Source: Planctomycetales bacterium (GTDB lineage: Bacteria > Planctomycetota > SBBH01). From it: a stretch of DNA of 12,216 nt. The stretch spans positions 1 through 12,216 of the forward strand of contig SBBH01000200.1 of assembly GCA_005239795.1 (NCBI GenBank), given 5' to 3'. Made by a program: the position numbers and the translations under genes. The notes beneath the pieces were generated by a model. The model searched no databases and was not told the origin of the DNA. It saw only the letters and a list, made by a program, of their open reading frames with translations. Below, in pieces: positions 1 to 6,156 of the stretch. The first letter of the stretch is position 1; every line of letters begins with the position of its first letter.

Positions 1-810
1 AAGTTGCAGCTTCCCAAGGGGCGCCTCGTCTTCGCGGATCGGCGCGTCTTTGACGCGGAAGACCCGGCCCGGGGGATCGATTTCGCGGAGGCGATCCAGC
101 TGGCGGAGGCGGAGTTCGGGACCCTGGCCACGACCGGCTCCTATACGCCCCCCGCTTCGCCGGCCAAATTCAAGGGGGGGGGTGTCGGGCCCTCCCCCGC
201 CTACAGCTACTCGGCTTGCATTGCCGAAACCGAGGTCGACCCCCAAACGGGGATCGTAAAGGTCGAAAAAATCTGGATCGCCCACGACTGCGGGCAAGCG
301 ATCAATCCGACGCTGGTGATCGGCCAGGTGGAAGGGTCGATCTACATGGGCCTGGGCGAGGCGCTGATGGAGGAGCAGGTGTTCCGAAAAGGGGTGCACA
401 AGATCCCGTCGCTTCTGGAATACAAGAGCCCCACGACGATGGAGATGCCGGAGGTGGTGACGTATCTGGTGGAGGACAAGGATGCCAATGGGCCGTTCGG
501 GGCCAAGGAGGCGGGGCAGGGGCCGCTTCTTCCGGTGCCGCCCGCCGTCGCCAACGCCGTCTACGACGCGGTGCGCGTCCGGATCGACGAGGTCCCGATC
601 ACGCCGGACAAGGTCCTCAAAGCCCTGAAGGCGAAGGAACAGGGGAAGGAGGGGCGCTACGGCCCGACGAAACTCCCCGCCGTGAAATGGCCCGAGCCGA
701 TCGTGGCCCCCCCGCCTTGGGAGGGAGGGGACGGGAAGGCGGTGGCGGGAGAGGCGGAGCGCAGGGCGAGGATTGCGAAGAATCCGGGAAGACGGAAGGC
801 GGCGCGATGA
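1..810 (+). CDS. Molybdenum hydroxylase large subunit, HcrA/xanthine dehydrogenase family (3' part)
   Basis: This is the C-terminal 269 codons of a molybdopterin-binding catalytic subunit; the reading frame is open at the left window edge, so the start lies outside. The segments GPSPAYSYSA, HDCGQAINP, GQVEGSIYMGLGEALMEE and GPFGAKEAGQG are typical of the cofactor-binding half of the family. The Glu codon at 508-510 sits where the family has its active-site base. The enzyme would hydroxylate or reductively dehydroxylate its substrate at a Mo-pterin centre. The partner gene at 1296 has an HcrB-type iron-sulfur insert, so a 4-hydroxybenzoyl-CoA-reductase-like enzyme is the best guess, but the substrate cannot be read from sequence. 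The last ~45 codons, rich in Pro and basic residues, look like a non-conserved tail. The TGA overlaps an ATGATG at 807-812. A run of nine G at 174-182 lies inside the frame. Confidence 0.9.
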   Translation, partial: KLQLPKGRLVFADRRVFDAEDPARGIDFAEAIQLAEAEFGTLATTGSYTPPASPAKFKGGGVGPSPAYSYSACIAETEVDPQTGIVKVEKIWIAHDCGQAINPTLVIGQVEGSIYMGLGEALMEEQVFRKGVHKIPSLLEYKSPTTMEMPEVVTYLVEDKDANGPFGAKEAGQGPLLPVPPAVANAVYDAVRVRIDEVPITPDKVLKALKAKEQGKEGRYGPTKLPAVKWPEPIVAPPPWEGGDGKAVAGEAERRARIAKNPGRRKAAR

Positions 811-812
811 TG

Positions 813-1289
813 AAATCCCAACCCCCAATCCCCAAATCCCAAGGAATCCCCAATCCCCAAATCCCAATGGTGCGGGAAGAGAGAAAGCCTCATGACATCC
901 GAGAGCGGACATTCCAGTTTGCGCTGAAGATTCTGGATTTGACAAGCCGTCTGCCAGGCACGCCCGAGGCATTTGTGGCGAGGGACCAGTTGGCGCGGGC
1001 TGGCGCTTCTATTGGCGCCAATGTGGAGGAAGCCGACGGGGCGTTGACCAAAGCGGACGCGCGCAGAATCCTGGGGATTGCCCGCAAGGAGGCACGCGAA
1101 GTCCGGTATTGGCTCCGGATCATTGAGGGGAGATGGGGTTCGCAGATCGAAGTTGGTGAGTTGCTGAAGGAATCAGCTGGGGTCTTGAGCATTCTGAGCG
1201 CCATCATAGGCAAGCTGTGAGGTTTGTATGAGCATTGGGGATTGGGATTTGGGATTTGTTTGGGGATTGGGATTTGGGATTTGGGATTT
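813..1289. mobile_element. Element A: 57-base heptad inverted arms around a four-helix-bundle gene
   Basis: The left arm is 813-869 and the right arm 1233-1289. Each is 57 bases of 7-base units (AAATCCC/AATCCCC on the left, GGGATTT/GGGGATT on the right). Each splits as 28 + 4 + 25, with the 4-base phase break at 841-844 (AAGG) and 1258-1261 (GTTT). The reverse complement of the left arm matches the right arm at 43 of 57 positions with no gap. The 363-base interior carries one gene. ATGATG stands directly before the left arm (807-812) and again six bases after the right arm (1296-1301), consistent with a target duplication at a former overlapping stop/start. Calling it mobile is inference; the repeat structure is seen. 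Confidence 0.75.
867..1220 (+). CDS. Four-helix-bundle protein (TIGR02436 / S23-type)
   Basis: A 117-residue, helix-rich protein. The patterns RERTFQFALKILDLTSRLP, ARDQLARAGASIGANVEEA, SKxDF-like TKADARRILGIARKEAREVRYWLRIIEG and a C-terminal LLKESAGVLSILSAIIGKL fit the small four-helix-bundle family known from 23S rRNA intervening sequences and structurally similar to the Avd protein of diversity-generating retroelements. Its biochemical role is unknown. The ATG at 867 sits at the inner edge of the left heptad arm and has no Shine-Dalgarno. An in-frame ATG at 807 (or 810) overlaps the stop of the hydroxylase gene and would add about 20 residues encoded by the repeat, allowing translational coupling. 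I chose 867 because the conserved part begins just after it. The gene is the only cargo of element A. Confidence 0.85.
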   Translation: MVREERKPHDIRERTFQFALKILDLTSRLPGTPEAFVARDQLARAGASIGANVEEADGALTKADARRILGIARKEAREVRYWLRIIEGRWGSQIEVGELLKESAGVLSILSAIIGKL

Positions 1290-1295
1290 CTGGCT

Positions 1296-2348
1296 ATGAT
1301 GCGCCTCCCCCGTTTCCGCTACGTCGTTCCAAAGTCGGTGGCCGAAGCTTCCCGTGTTCTGGCTGGCGAAGGGCCCGACGCGATGCCGGTCGCCGGCGGG
1401 ACCGATCTTTTCCCGAACATGAAGCGACTGCATCAGACGCCCAAGACCGTGGTGGGGTTGTCCGGGCTCGCGGAACTGAAAGGGATTTTTGGGACTCCCG
1501 CGAAGGGGCTCGTGATCCGAGCGGGCGAGACGCTCACCGACATCTGTGAAAATCCAGTGGTCCGCCAGGCCTATCCGGGCCTGGCGCACGCGGTGGCGTC
1601 GATCTCGACGCCGATCCTTCGGAACATGGGGACTTTGGGCGGCAACGTTTGCCTCGACACACGCTGCAACTACTACAACCAGACCTATGAGTGGCGCAAG
1701 GCGATCGATTTCTGCATGAAAAAAGATGGCGGGATCTGCTGGGTGGCGCCGGGCTCTCCCCGCTGTTGGGCGGTGCAGTCGTCCGATTCGGTGCCGATCC
1801 TGGTCGCGATGCGCGCCCGGTTCAAATTGGTGGGGCCGCGCGGCGCGCGGACGGTCGAGGCGAAGGATCTTTTTAGGGACGACGGCATCCAGTACCTGAC
1901 GAAAAAACCCCATGAGATCCTGACCGAGATCCGCCTGCCTGCCGCGCCTGATTGGAACGGGCGAAGCACGGCGCAGGCAGGACTTCCTGCCTTGAATGGC
2001 TGGAGAGCGTCGTACCAGAAACTGAGGCGCCGGGGCGCCTTTGACTTTCCGGTCCTCGGTGTGGCCGCCTGTGCCTGGTTCGGCAAGTCAGGGGTCGTGA
2101 CCGACGCCCGGATCGTCTTCGGCGGGATCGCGTCCTCTCCGAAGCTGGCCGAGGAGGCGGCTCGGTTCCTGGTGGGAAAGAAGCTCACCGAGGCGACGAT
2201 CAAGGAAGCGGCCGCGCTCGCCTACAATCCGGCCCGCCCCCTCGACAACACCGACTTCACCATGCACTGGCGGAAGCAGATGGCGCGGGTTTATGCTGAA
2301 AGAGCGTTGAAAGAAGTCGCCAGTCCCCAGTCGCCAGTCGCCAGTTGA
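1296..2348 (+). CDS. FAD-binding subunit of molybdenum hydroxylase, HcrB-like with [4Fe-4S] insert
   Basis: A 350-residue CoxM/HcrB-type flavoprotein. PVAGGTDLFP (about residue 33) and TLGGNVC (about 112-118) are the two FAD-contacting motifs. Cysteines at 124, 140, 148 and 157 are spaced 16, 8 and 9. As I recall, that is the spacing of the four ligands of the extra [4Fe-4S] cluster in 4-hydroxybenzoyl-CoA reductase beta subunit, which ordinary xanthine dehydrogenase FAD subunits lack. The subunit would pass electrons between FAD and the Mo subunit encoded just upstream. The frame stays open back to 1224 through the right arm of element A, but that stretch is heptad repeat, so ATG 1296 (or 1299) is taken as the start. 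No clear Shine-Dalgarno is seen. The last ~10 residues and the stop codon are encoded by the left arm of element B. Confidence 0.88.
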   Translation: MMRLPRFRYVVPKSVAEASRVLAGEGPDAMPVAGGTDLFPNMKRLHQTPKTVVGLSGLAELKGIFGTPAKGLVIRAGETLTDICENPVVRQAYPGLAHAVASISTPILRNMGTLGGNVCLDTRCNYYNQTYEWRKAIDFCMKKDGGICWVAPGSPRCWAVQSSDSVPILVAMRARFKLVGPRGARTVEAKDLFRDDGIQYLTKKPHEILTEIRLPAAPDWNGRSTAQAGLPALNGWRASYQKLRRRGAFDFPVLGVAACAWFGKSGVVTDARIVFGGIASSPKLAEEAARFLVGKKLTEATIKEAAALAYNPARPLDNTDFTMHWRKQMARVYAERALKEVASPQSPVAS

Positions 2349-2446
2349 AGAAACGGCAATGCAACGGCCAAAGGCAAAGGATTTCAAGGATCTCGAGATT
2401 TGGCAAAAGAGTATTGTTGGGGACCGGGGACCGGGAACTGGGGACC
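2315..2446. mobile_element. Element B: 28-base heptad inverted arms around a four-helix-bundle gene fragment
   Basis: The left arm 2315-2342 is four heptads of type AGTCGCC; the right arm 2419-2446 is four heptads of type GGGGACC. Together they form an imperfect inverted repeat with a 76-base interior. The left arm supplies the last codons of the preceding FAD-subunit gene, whose TGA at 2346-2348 is just past the arm. The interior holds the first codons of a four-helix-bundle gene (2359-2418) joined straight to the right arm. The element is a near-copy of element F in the opposite orientation. Confidence 0.7.
2359..2418 (+). pseudogene. 5' remnant of a four-helix-bundle protein gene
   Basis: ATG at 2359 opens a frame whose residues 7-19 read KDFKDLEIWQKSI, the usual N-terminal signature of the other branch of the four-helix-bundle family (F-x-DLEVWQKA-like). 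After about 20 codons the frame runs into the GGGGACC heptads of element B and ends at TGA 2473-2475, so the remaining ~100 codons are missing. That stop overlaps the start of the next gene. The match is short, but it is the best conserved stretch of that family, and it lies between arms of the same kind that surround the intact gene of element A. Confidence 0.65.
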
Positions 2447-2456
2447 AGCGACTCCA

Positions 2457-2467
2457 TAAGGAGGTGA
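2457..2467 (+). promoter_or_regulatory. Full-length Shine-Dalgarno TAAGGAGGTGA
   Basis: Eleven bases fully complementary to the common 3' end of bacterial 16S rRNA, 7 bases (end of TGA to ATG) before the ATG of the small secreted protein. Most other starts in this window have no recognisable Shine-Dalgarno, so this one stands out and supports the gene as real. Confidence 0.75.
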
Positions 2468-2474
2468 ATACGTG

Positions 2475-2888
2475 ATGAGAAAATGGTTATGGGCGTTGAT
2501 GACCGGGTCAGCCTTGTGCGTCTGGTCTCCTTGGGCGATGGCGTCCGCCGTCAGCGACGGGGGGAGGTACCAGCGTCTCGACGCCGACGGAGATCCGATC
2601 GGCCCGCCGGTCGAGCTTGACGATATGGATGGAGAGGGAGAACGATTCTCCATCCTAGAGGAGGATGGTTCTTGTAGCGGAAGGCTGGTGAGAGGAACCA
2701 CAAGATATTATCCACACTACAGTGTTGTTCGATGGTCAGTTTACAGATACACAGCCGATGAACCCCCAATGCGGGAGTGTAGAGGATTCTGGGAGGAAGT
2801 GACAACCGAGCATGGCTCCTGGATGCGATGGTGGGAATCCGATGAAGAAGGGCACTATTCTGGGGGTCCTCTACAGCAAGTGGGGTGA
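2475..2888 (+). CDS. Small secreted protein of unknown function
   Basis: I do not recognise this 137-residue protein. It begins with a basic, then hydrophobic stretch (MRKWLWALMTGSALCVWSPWAMASA) that fits a Sec signal peptide cleaved after AMASA; there is no lipobox. The mature part of about 112 residues is acidic and rich in Trp, Tyr and Gly. It has two Cys (in DGSCSG and MRECRG), which could form a disulfide in the periplasm or outside. GTG at 2472 is an alternative start one codon upstream. The second half uses more A/T in third codon positions than its neighbours, suggesting recent acquisition or relaxed constraint. It sits between element B and the ATPase gene, in the accessory part of the window. 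Confidence 0.65.
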   Translation: MRKWLWALMTGSALCVWSPWAMASAVSDGGRYQRLDADGDPIGPPVELDDMDGEGERFSILEEDGSCSGRLVRGTTRYYPHYSVVRWSVYRYTADEPPMRECRGFWEEVTTEHGSWMRWWESDEEGHYSGGPLQQVG

Positions 2889-3129
2889 CGAACCTGCGTG
2901 TCGTTTTAGCCGTCTCAAAAATGTTGATCTGGCCGTTTTCAAACGGCCGCCGCACGGGTATGTATGATTACCCCTTCTTTCCAGGAGGTGTTTGCTTAAT
3001 TTGGCGGCGTTGCTGGGTGGGCTTGCGGTAGGACAAGAAAGGAACTGAACATGGGTTTCAGATGGCTTAAGACGGCGGCGGTCGGGGTGAATCGGTATTG
3101 ACCCAAAAGCGTGGGACCTCCTTTAAGAC
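2889..3129. other. Spacer without heptad repeats; contains a perfect palindrome
   Basis: This is the one sizeable spacer without heptad arms. It has a perfect 18-base palindrome at 2931-2948 (GGCCGTTT, TC, AAACGGCC) and a weaker hairpin at 2956-2973 (GGGTA/TACCC) followed by a pyrimidine run. Either could end the transcript of the preceding gene, but neither has a proper U-tract. AGGAGGTG at 2983-2990 precedes only very short frames. The stretch from about 2899 (TGTCGTTTTAGCC, then CTCAAAAATGTTGAT) has the look of an insertion-sequence end, but no transposase or second end is present. Confidence 0.35.
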
Positions 3130-3157
3130 TTGACTTTAATGAATCGTATTTCATTAT
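3130..3157 (+). promoter_or_regulatory. Promoter with inverted-repeat operator, probably giving a leaderless mRNA
   Basis: TTGACT at 3130-3135 and CATTAT at 3152-3157, 16 bases apart, fit -35 and -10 boxes; transcription would begin about 3164, at the A of the ATPase ATG. TATAGT at 3155-3160 is an alternative -10 with a 19-base gap. A perfect inverted repeat, TAATGAA (3137-3143) and TTCATTA (3150-3156) with a 6-base spacer, lies between and over the boxes. The area is AT-rich in a GC-rich surround. No Shine-Dalgarno precedes the ATG. Confidence 0.5.
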
Positions 3158-3163
3158 AGTCGC

Positions 3164-4291
3164 ATGTATCGCATTCAAGAGCAGGCGATCGGTAGCGACC
3201 TGGATCGGAAGTACGTCTTCCTGACCGGACCGCGCCAAGTCGGGAAGACGACCCTCGCGCGCCGCCTCACCACAGCGCGGAAAGGATCCTGCTACTTGAA
3301 TTTCGACGCGGACCGGGACCGGCTCGTCATCCTGCGCCAGACATGGGACCGCAAGGCCCCCCTCGTCATTCTCGACGAGGTCCATAAGCTGAAATCCTGG
3401 AAACGGCGTCTGAAAGGGATCTACGACACGGAGGGGATCCCGCCGCGGATCCTGGTCACCGGCAGTGCGCGCCTGGATCTCTACCGGCGGGGGAGCGACT
3501 CCATGGCCGGCCGGTACTTCCTGCACCGTCTTTACCCCTTGTCCGTCCGCGAACTGAGGGGATCCGCTCCCCCAGCGGCGATCCTGGAGCGGCTGATCCG
3601 ATGGGGCGGATTCCCGGAACCTTACCTGTCCGGCGATGATCAAGAGGCAGCGCGCTGGCGACAGCAGCATCTCGAGCGGATCGTTCGCGAGGACATCCAG
3701 GACCTGGAACCGGTCAAGGACGTGAAAACGCTTCTCCTGCTTGTTGACCTCCTCCGCGAACGCGTCGGATCGCCGATCTCCTACGCCTCGCTCGGACGCG
3801 ATCTCGAATTGTCCGCCCACACCGTCAAACGCTGGATCCAGGTTCTCGACCATATGTATGTCGTCTTTCTCGTGCCCCCATGGCACCGGAATATCGCCCG
3901 GGCGATCCTGAAAGAGCCGAAAGTGTATTTCTACGACACCGGCGCCGTACCGGGCGACGGGGGGGTCCGCCTCGAGAACGCCGTCGCCGTCTGTTTGCGC
4001 AAATGGCTGCATTATCGGGTCGATACGCAGGGTCGCTCAGGCGAGCTCTATTACGTTCGTGACAAGGAGAAACGAGAGGTGGATTTCGCCGTCGTGGAGG
4101 ACCGGCGGCCGCGTCTCCTCGTTGAAGTCAAGCGCTCGGAGGCGACGCCTTCTCCAGCGCTGCGGTATTTCACACGGCGGTTGTCCCCGGATGAGAGTCT
4201 CCAGATCGTTCAGGCCGCCGATCGCTCCCGGACCGTTGACGGCATCCACGTTCGTCCCGCCGCGGACTGGCTGGATACGCTGGACGCATGA
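3164..4291 (+). CDS. AAA ATPase with DUF4143-type C-terminal domain
   Basis: A 375-residue P-loop ATPase of the family with an N-terminal AAA module and a C-terminal DUF4143 domain. Walker A is GPRQVGKTT (22-30), Walker B is LVILDEVHK (67-75), and a sensor TGS lies at 99-101; GGFPEPYL follows in the middle. The C-terminal half has FYDTGAV, EVDF (E305, D307) and LVEVKRS (E321, K323), resembling a PD-(D/E)xK nuclease-like core. Length is usual for the family and the gene looks intact. Function is not established; such genes are common, patchily distributed accessory genes. It has its own AT-rich promoter with an inverted repeat that could serve self-regulation. Its stop overlaps an ATG (4288) in the frame of the next gene. 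Confidence 0.88.
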   Translation: MYRIQEQAIGSDLDRKYVFLTGPRQVGKTTLARRLTTARKGSCYLNFDADRDRLVILRQTWDRKAPLVILDEVHKLKSWKRRLKGIYDTEGIPPRILVTGSARLDLYRRGSDSMAGRYFLHRLYPLSVRELRGSAPPAAILERLIRWGGFPEPYLSGDDQEAARWRQQHLERIVREDIQDLEPVKDVKTLLLLVDLLRERVGSPISYASLGRDLELSAHTVKRWIQVLDHMYVVFLVPPWHRNIARAILKEPKVYFYDTGAVPGDGGVRLENAVAVCLRKWLHYRVDTQGRSGELYYVRDKEKREVDFAVVEDRRPRLLVEVKRSEATPSPALRYFTRRLSPDESLQIVQAADRSRTVDGIHVRPAADWLDTLDA

Positions 4292-4311
4292 GGTGGACCG
4301 GGTTTTTTGAA

Positions 4312-4923
4312 ATGATCATTCCCCTCGTTTTGGCCGCCGGCCGTTCGGAGAGGATGGGGAGCCCGAAGGCGCTTCTCGATTTCGGGGGGCGTTTGGCCAT
4401 CGAGGTGATTCTGGATCTCTGCCGGCGCGCCTCCCTTGCGGCGCCGGTGGTCGTGTTGGGGCATGAGCCTGCCAGGGTGCAGGCCGCGCTCCCTTCGGCC
4501 GGTCTCACGGTGGTCGAGAACCCCGACTATGCCCGGGGGCAGAGTTCCTCGATCCAGGCGGGCATGAAAGCGCTTCCCAAGGGGGCGGAGGGGTTTCTCC
4601 TCTGGCCGGTCGACATGCCGCTTGTCGCCGACGCGACGGTGGCCGCGCTTCTGGCGGTCTGGGAGAAGCGCCCGGCGGAAAAACAGATTGTCGTCCCGAT
4701 GCGCACCGGCCGGAGGGGGCACCCGGCGATCTACGGCGCGGCCGTCTTTCCGGAGTTCATGAGGTTGCGGCCGGATGAGCCGGGGCACGCGGTGATCCGG
4801 AAAGACCCCGCGCGCGTCCTCGAGATACCGGTGGACGATCCGTGGGTTCTCTTCCGGATGGACACTCCCGAGGAATATCAGGTGGCGTTGGCCGAATATC
4901 AGCGCCGCCCTTTGCATCTGTGA
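4312..4923 (+). CDS. mocA: Molybdenum cofactor cytidylyltransferase, MocA family
   Basis: A 203-residue nucleotidyltransferase. LVLAAGRSERMGSPKAL at the N-terminus is the nucleotide-binding loop with its Lys, and WPVDMPLV (about residues 99-106) carries the metal-binding Asp. RRGHPAIYG and the closing VLFRMDTPEEY segment are typical of MocA/YgfJ proteins, which transfer CMP to molybdopterin for xanthine-dehydrogenase-family enzymes. The hydroxylase genes at 1-2348 make this the natural client. MobA would transfer GMP instead and cannot be fully excluded. ATG 4288 in the same frame overlaps the ATPase stop (ATGA) and would add eight residues; I prefer 4312 because the family usually begins at MIIPLVLAAG. 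Confidence 0.85.
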   Translation: MIIPLVLAAGRSERMGSPKALLDFGGRLAIEVILDLCRRASLAAPVVVLGHEPARVQAALPSAGLTVVENPDYARGQSSSIQAGMKALPKGAEGFLLWPVDMPLVADATVAALLAVWEKRPAEKQIVVPMRTGRRGHPAIYGAAVFPEFMRLRPDEPGHAVIRKDPARVLEIPVDDPWVLFRMDTPEEYQVALAEYQRRPLHL

Positions 4924-4938
4924 GGGGACAGACTTCTT

Positions 4939-5087
4939 AAATTCCAAACGGAAAATCCTAAATCCTAAACAAGAACGAAACAGAAAATTCAAAATCAAAA
5001 ACACAACCCACGCACTTTGCATGTTCCGGTCATTTGAATTTTGTGCTTCGAATTTGCTTAGGATTTAGTTCTTTGAATTTAGTGCTT
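4939..5087. repeat. Element C: 57-base heptad inverted arms, AT-rich type
   Basis: The left arm 4939-4995 reads 28 bases (units such as AAATTCC, AAATCCT), AAAC at 4967-4970, then 25 bases. The right arm 5031-5087 reads 25 bases (units such as TGAATTT, TGTGCTT), GCTT at 5056-5059, then 28 bases. The loop is 35 bases with no gene. The element starts 15 bases after the mocA stop and ends 14 bases before the next start, filling the whole spacer. It is much richer in A/T than the genes around it. Confidence 0.7.
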
Positions 5088-5101
5088 GTATAGTTCTCCT
5101 A

Positions 5102-6148
5102 ATGCGTATCGGCCTCATCGGATACCAGGGTTCCGGAAAGACGACTGTTTTCCGGGCGCTCACCTCCCTGGCCGGAGCGCATGCCGCGAAGCCCGGCGAG
5201 ATCGAGATCGGCGTCGTGAAGGTGCCGGATCCACGGGTTGACCGCCTGTGCGAGGTTTTTAAGCCCAAGAAAAAGACGCCGGCCGCGGTCGAATTCCTGG
5301 ACCTTCCCCCTTTGGGGGTTTCGGGAAAGGGGGCCGCCGAGCGTGTGGCCCAGATGCGAAAGGTCGATGCCCTGGCGTGCGTCGTCGATGCTTTCTCGGC
5401 CGGGAAGGAGCAGGAATGGAAAGGGGCCCTTGGGAAGATCCGAGAGGAGTTGGCCTTCGAGGACCTGGCGGTCTTAGAGAAGCGGATCGACACGCTGAGA
5501 AAATCGGTCCTAAAATCGACCCCCACACAGGAGCGGGACAAGAAGGAGTTGGCGCAGCTTGAGCGGATGAAGCCGGCGTTCGAGGCGGGGACGGTCGTGG
5601 ACGTTTCGGCCCTGAAGGCGGACGAGGCCAAGCAGATGCGCGGCTACCGGTTTTTTTTGATGAAACCGGCGCTCGCGGTCGTCAATGTCCCTGAAGGGGT
5701 AGCGACGGGGGACGTGGCCCCGGGGGATCTCCCGGCCGGATACCTGGGCGGGAGCCGGATCTGCGGCAAGGTGGAACAGGAGATCAGCGAGCTTCCCGAG
5801 GCGGACCGCGCCGCCTTTCTTAAGGAGTTGGGGATCAGCGAGCCGGCCTCAAACCGCCTGATTCGCGCCGCCTACAAGGCGCTGGGGCTCATCAATTTCT
5901 TCACCGTGGGGGACGACGAGGTGCGCGCTTGGACGGTCCCCGCCGGGTCGAACGCGGTCGAGGCGGCCGGCGCGATCCATTCCGATCTGGCGCGCGGGTT
6001 CATCCGGGCCGAGGTCTTCGCCTACGCCGACTGGGAGGCGGTCGGTGGCGACGAGAAGCAGATCAAGGCGAAGGGGAAACTGCGCCTCGAGGGGAAGGAG
6101 TACCGCGTCGCCGATGGAGACATCCTGAATATTAGGTTCTCGGTGTAG
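5102..6148 (+). CDS. ychF: YchF/OLA1-type P-loop NTPase, divergent
   Basis: A 348-residue protein of the Obg-related YchF type. The P-loop is GYQGSGKT (7-14) rather than the usual GLPNVGKS. The G3 region reads EFLDLPPLG and lacks a normal DxxG. VVNVPEG fits the NxxE motif that gives YchF its ATP preference. The C-terminus (INFFTVGDDEVRAWTVPAG, IHSDLARGFIRAEVF, KLRLEGKEYRVADGDILNIRF) is the DUF933/TGS domain, which is well conserved. YchF proteins bind the ribosome and act in translation and stress. The odd P-loop and G3 suggest the divergent DUF933 paralogue rather than the standard protein, so the symbol is family-level. No Shine-Dalgarno is visible; the start was chosen by fit to the family. 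Confidence 0.85.
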   Translation: MRIGLIGYQGSGKTTVFRALTSLAGAHAAKPGEIEIGVVKVPDPRVDRLCEVFKPKKKTPAAVEFLDLPPLGVSGKGAAERVAQMRKVDALACVVDAFSAGKEQEWKGALGKIREELAFEDLAVLEKRIDTLRKSVLKSTPTQERDKKELAQLERMKPAFEAGTVVDVSALKADEAKQMRGYRFFLMKPALAVVNVPEGVATGDVAPGDLPAGYLGGSRICGKVEQEISELPEADRAAFLKELGISEPASNRLIRAAYKALGLINFFTVGDDEVRAWTVPAGSNAVEAAGAIHSDLARGFIRAEVFAYADWEAVGGDEKQIKAKGKLRLEGKEYRVADGDILNIRFSV

Positions 6149-6156
6149 CGCTGATA

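Noticed and set aside
1224..1295. Upstream extension of the FAD-subunit frame encoding HWGLGFGICLGIGIWDLGF
   Set aside because: It is a translation of the heptad arm; an almost identical peptide appears before the ABC ATPase at 11311-11376 for the same reason, so neither is a real N-terminus.
2931..2948. Perfect palindrome GGCCGTTTTCAAACGGCC as a rho-independent terminator
   Set aside because: The loop is very small and no U-tract follows on either strand, so it is listed only as part of the spacer.
2899..2948. Insertion-sequence end (IS21-like appearance)
   Set aside because: Only a vague resemblance from memory; no transposase, second end or target duplication was found.
2992..3101. Two tiny frames after AGGAGGTG (15 and 16 codons)
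   Set aside because: Too short, with poor start choice and spacing; no support beyond the Shine-Dalgarno-like sequence.
2996..4012. Long minus-strand open frame of 338 codons opposite the ATPase gene
   Set aside because: It lies antisense to a gene with clear ATPase motifs and shows no recognisable domain; GC-rich coding sequence often leaves the opposite strand open.
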